Assembly (NCBI GenBank): GCA_036373915.1
Contig: DASUUU010000065.1
Span: 1-64,000, forward strand
Direction of reading: 5' to 3'
Source of the DNA: JASLBX01 sp036373915
GTDB taxonomy: Bacteria > Actinomycetota > Actinomycetes > Jiangellales > Jiangellaceae
Length of the DNA: 64,000 nt
The position numbers and the translations under genes are program-made. Numbering within the stretch: position 1 is the stretch's first letter; each line of letters opens with the position of its first letter. Positions 61,690 to 64,000 of this stretch are shown here, piece by piece. Below the pieces are notes generated by a model that saw only the letters and a program-made list of their open reading frames with translations, did no database searches and was not told the DNA's origin.

Positions 61690-61716
61690 GACGAAATGGG
61701 GCCAGCTGGCGTGACA
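61690..61716 (-). promoter_or_regulatory. ECF41-type promoter of the sigma/epimerase operon
   Basis: Reading the minus strand from 61716: TGTCACG, 16 bases, CGTC. It is identical in both boxes and spacing to the site at 59446-59420 upstream of the pseudogene, and its two spacers are otherwise unrelated. It precedes the SnoaL remnant, the epimerase and the sigma gene, giving a probable autoregulatory promoter for the ECF41 factor. Confidence 0.8.
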
Positions 61717-61723
61717 ACTCCAC

Positions 61724-62088
61724 GCCCTCAACAACTCAGGTGATCGACCCGGTGACCCGCCTGCCGGATTTCACGACTCCTCCGTCCGAGTCATGCCAGT
61801 GCCTCCTTCGGGCCTAGCACCAGGACGGATAGCTCAGCTCCCAGCCGACCCACCAATAGGTCGATGACCCAGGCGACCGTGGCGCCTGGAATCTTGATGA
61901 ACGGCTGAGGCGCCATCGAACCAGCGCCCGGACACGGCGACCGGCCTTGACCGTCCATCCGACCGGTCATAGCAGCAGTACCGCGCACCTCCAGTTCCAC
62001 CTCTACGAATCCTTCTTCGACCTGGCGGGATTCGGTTCCTCGGTTACCCAGGTGGTCATTCCGATTCTTCGAAGGTGTATTCGAACAC
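61724..62088. other. Region without a recognisable gene
   Basis: About 365 bases between the ECF41 promoter and the nucleotidyltransferase gene. A minus-strand frame through here (ending ...IKIPGATVAWVIDLL...) runs antisense to the neighbouring gene and has no family match. The base composition is slightly less GC-rich than its surroundings near 62030-62090. I found no RNA gene. Confidence 0.45.
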
Positions 62089-62691
62089 ATGGGAACGTTG
62101 GTTCCGCCGATCATGCCGATCTTTCGTAGCCAGGTCCAAGGTGAGCTGCTAGCCGCAGTCCTCCTAACAAGCGGCGCAGAGTTCAGCTTGACCGAACTCG
62201 CGCAAAGGATCGGTGCTGCGTTGTCTACGGTGCACCGGGAAGTCACCCGCCTTGAGGCTGCCGGGGTGCTGACGAGCCGACGAGTGGGCAACGTGCGCTT
62301 CGTCCGAGCGAACCCGAACTCACCCGCATACGCCCCGCTTCGGGACCTAGTCGAGCGGTACTTCGGCGTGCCCGTCGTCATAGCCGAGGAGTTCGGCGAA
62401 CTGGACGGCATCGACGAGCTCTACGTATTTGGTTCGTGGGCCGCCCGGGCAAGCGGTCTGGCCGGGCCGGATCCGAACGATATCGACGTACTCGTGATCG
62501 GCCAACCAGACCGAGACGCCACCTATGAATCGGCCCTGCGTGTCGAGCGCCGAGTAGGCAAGCCGGTTAACGTAACCATCCGCACACCCGAAGCGTGGGC
62601 TCGCAAAGCCGACGGATTCCTCCAGCACGTCGCGACCAGCAACCTGATCCCGATCATCTCCACTAGTGAGGACGGTGGCGTTAGTGAGTGA
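62089..62691 (+). CDS. HTH-nucleotidyltransferase (MNT) protein, antitoxin-like
   Basis: This 200-residue protein has an N-terminal winged-helix domain (FSLTELAQRIGAALSTVHRE, VTRLEAAGVLTSRRVG) and a C-terminal minimal nucleotidyltransferase: FGSWAARASGLAGPDPNDID then VLVIG, giving the GS and D-x-D catalytic residues. MNT proteins pair with HEPN toxins and neutralise them, in studied cases by adding AMP to the HEPN partner. The downstream gene overlaps by eight bases and encodes a HEPN-like protein broken by a stop. ATG 62089 is kept because homologues share the PPI-P-FRS-x-Q start, but ATG 62113 is possible. Confidence 0.85.
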   Translation: MGTLVPPIMPIFRSQVQGELLAAVLLTSGAEFSLTELAQRIGAALSTVHREVTRLEAAGVLTSRRVGNVRFVRANPNSPAYAPLRDLVERYFGVPVVIAEEFGELDGIDELYVFGSWAARASGLAGPDPNDIDVLVIGQPDRDATYESALRVERRVGKPVNVTIRTPEAWARKADGFLQHVATSNLIPIISTSEDGGVSE

Positions 62692-63001
62692 CGCCGTTCG
62701 GCGGTGGGAGCGGGGTCGCACCCGGGTCGATGAATTACTCAAGCGCAACGAACTCCAGCGGGTGACCGCCGATCAGGACGCGGCCACCAGGATGCTTTAG
62801 GCCGCACGCAACCACCTCGACTCCGCAGCACTGATCCGCGACCACGACCCCGAGATGGCCATGGCGGCCGCCTACGATGCCGCACGCAAAGCACTGGCCG
62901 CCCTCCTCGAAACGCAAGCTCTGCGCCCAACCAGCCAAGATCACCTTTGCTCAGCACGTCCTCCACCAGCTACCACCGTATGGGAGATGACCCACGCCTA
63001 G
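62684..63001 (+). pseudogene. HEPN-domain partner of the MNT gene, disrupted by in-frame TAG
   Basis: GTG 62684 overlaps the nucleotidyltransferase stop. The frame reads VDELLKRNELQRVTADQD...RML, then TAG at 62798-62800, and continues in frame: AARNHLDSAALIRDHDPEMA, then YDAARKALAALLETQALRPT. This is a HEPN helical core with the characteristic DP...AYDAARKA...LLxxQxLRPT sequence. After QDH the usual C-terminal helices are lost and unrelated sequence runs to TAG 62999-63001. The toxin half is therefore inactive twice over, while the MNT half is intact. Confidence 0.7.
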
Positions 63002-63462
63002 GTTGATCAACGATTCCGGCGCACACCACCGCACTTCTCAACGATCTGCACAGCAGTCGCCCCGGAAGCCATCTTGACCTTTCGGACCTAGCCAGGCATC
63101 CCGCGGCACTAGCGATGAGTGCCACGAACCGAACCCCCACACCTGACCTGAACTGAGCAAACAGATGGAACTACCCCATCACCTATGCAAGTCAGGACGA
63201 CCTCGCCCGCGGAGGTGACCGTGTCCAGCCGGCACGGGTGCCGATGTTCCCCGGAGACCTGCCGAAGATCGATCACCCGCTGCCCAAGGCGCTCGACGAC
63301 GCGGCTGCCGCCAACTGCTGCGCGCCGCCCAAGCCCACCATTGCTCCTCCCGCAGACTCATGATCAGTCTCGTTGTGGTAGAGGATCTGGGACGGTGAGC
63401 GTGGGCACGTACCGGGGAGCGCGTCGTCGGCGGCGACCGACGACTCGCATCCCGCGGACCTG
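63002..63462. other. Region without a confident gene
   Basis: About 460 bases. An open plus-strand stretch ends ...VPMFPGDLPKIDHPLPKALD...PPADS with TGA near 63361, but has a stop a few codons upstream and no clear start or family match. It may be a gene remnant. No tRNA, repeat or strong hairpin was noticed. Confidence 0.45.
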
Positions 63463-64000
63463 GTGTCGGTCATTGAGAACTGGCGATCATGGTCGCGCCG
63501 CACCCGCAAGCGATGGTTGGCGACCACGGCGGTCAGTTGGATCTGGTGTCTGATTCCACTGATCACGCTTGGCTTCGGGACTGTCCCCGTCATGCTCTAT
63601 GCCGCAGTCCGGAAGCGCAGCCTCTTACAAGCCCTGAGCGTCGTCGTGTACACCATCGCCGCGGGCATCGCGTTCGCTACAGCCGGCGGAGATACTCCTG
63701 TCGAGGAAGGGCTATCGAGCTTGGGAATAGTCATCAACATGCTTGTCGGCTTCGGGCATGCGCTCGCGATTCGCCGTTGGACGTTCGATATCCATTCCAT
63801 CGGCGCGGTGTCCAGGTTGATCGATCGCCAGCGGGAGGCGCTCGACATGCACTCCGAGCGCAAGGTCGCTCGCGCAGAAGCCCGCAAGATCGTAGATCGC
63901 GATCCAGATCTCGCCCGAAGCCTTCACATCGGGCGGGCTGATCTACCCGATCGCACATTTCCAGACGGAGGCTTGGTCGATGTCAACAGTGTTCCGGTCA
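63463..64000 (+). CDS. Membrane protein with helix-hairpin-helix-like C-terminal segment (3' end outside window)
   Basis: A plus-strand frame from GTG 63463 (VSVIENWRSWSRRTRKRW) is still open at base 64000, 179 codons so far. It has two to three spans (WIWCLIPLITLGFGTVPVML, LLQALSVVVYTIAAGIAFAT, LGIVINMLVGFGHALAI), a basic helical segment (RQREALDMHSERKVARAEAR) and then DPDLARSLHIGRADLPDRTF with GGLVDVNSVPV. The DP-x-LA-x-x-L-x-IGRPDLP...GGLVDVN pattern is what I know from a family of actinobacterial proteins with a ComEA/helix-hairpin-helix-like DNA-binding tail. It is incomplete, so its length and full role are open. Confidence 0.72.
   Translation, partial: MSVIENWRSWSRRTRKRWLATTAVSWIWCLIPLITLGFGTVPVMLYAAVRKRSLLQALSVVVYTIAAGIAFATAGGDTPVEEGLSSLGIVINMLVGFGHALAIRRWTFDIHSIGAVSRLIDRQREALDMHSERKVARAEARKIVDRDPDLARSLHIGRADLPDRTFPDGGLVDVNSVPV

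Noticed and set aside
1..64000. tRNA genes, CRISPR arrays, insertion sequences, prophage or integrase genes
   Set aside because: I looked for T-loop sequences with acceptor pairing, regularly spaced repeats, transposase/integrase motifs and terminal inverted repeats by eye and found none convincing; a tRNAscan or CRISPR finder run would settle it.

Overview
The window comes from a high-GC actinobacterial chromosome. Signs of this are strong G/C third-position bias, frequent GTG starts, ATGA/TGATG stop-start overlaps, and families typical of soil actinomycetes (NarL-type pairs, SpoIIE phosphatases, CGNR, DUF2182/DUF1326, DUF6286, Asp23 operons, ECF41 sigma factors). I cannot fix the genus. I saw no rRNA, tRNA, CRISPR array, insertion sequence or prophage genes.

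Layout. 1-7.5 kb is one minus-strand block. A LuxR-type ATPase regulator lies 71 bp upstream of a tightly overlapping operon: MddA-like S-methyltransferase, DUF1326 Cys-rich protein, DUF2182 membrane protein, a previously uncalled 55-aa His-rich membrane peptide, an alpha/beta hydrolase, and a hydrolase-glycosyltransferase fusion that runs off the left edge. 7.7-10.8 kb holds a secreted beta-propeller/FnIII protein and a zinc alcohol dehydrogenase. 10.8-14.6 kb is a signalling cassette: MerR-receiver fusion, double KaiC-like ATPase, GAF-PP2C phosphatase and a divergent STAS protein. 14.6-20.1 kb has a membrane esterase, a histidine kinase broken by one in-frame TGA with its intact response regulator, an MFS transporter and a ZIP transporter. 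20.1-25.3 kb carries a universal stress protein, a second alcohol dehydrogenase, a barrel/MarC-like membrane fusion, VKOR, a DUF6098-like remnant and DUF1905.

25.3-31.1 kb has a PAP2-like/PhoD fusion, a polar amino-acid ABC operon and an NAD(P)-binding reductase. 31.2-41 kb contains a CynX-type transporter, a sigma factor/hydrolase pair, an EamA exporter divergent from a CGNR regulator, a GNAT acetyltransferase, a fatty-acid desaturase and an AI-2E-type permease. 41.4-55.4 kb is mixed metabolism with local regulators: aminotransferase, NUDIX, SDR/XRE/gluconolactonase, flavin monooxygenase, flavodoxin/TetR with a perfect 19-bp operator, gnd, and a TetR/amidohydrolase operon with its own operator-like site. 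55.6-58.2 kb has a J-domain protein and an Asp23/AmaP-type envelope-stress operon.

58.4-63.0 kb is a decay zone. An ECF41 sigma factor (with its NPDKL and DGGGK hallmarks) sits with an intact epimerase, a pseudogenised epimerase paralogue and a SnoaL-like remnant. Two copies of the ECF41-type promoter TGTCACG-N16-CGTC lie exactly upstream of these genes. An MNT nucleotidyltransferase with a broken HEPN partner follows. The window ends inside a membrane protein with a helix-hairpin-helix-like tail.

The best candidates for something undescribed are the 1-5 kb operon, with its Ser/Cys hydrolase pair and glycosyltransferase fusion, and the MerR-receiver/KaiC/PP2C/STAS cassette. The best-supported regulatory discovery is the ECF41 mini-regulon.
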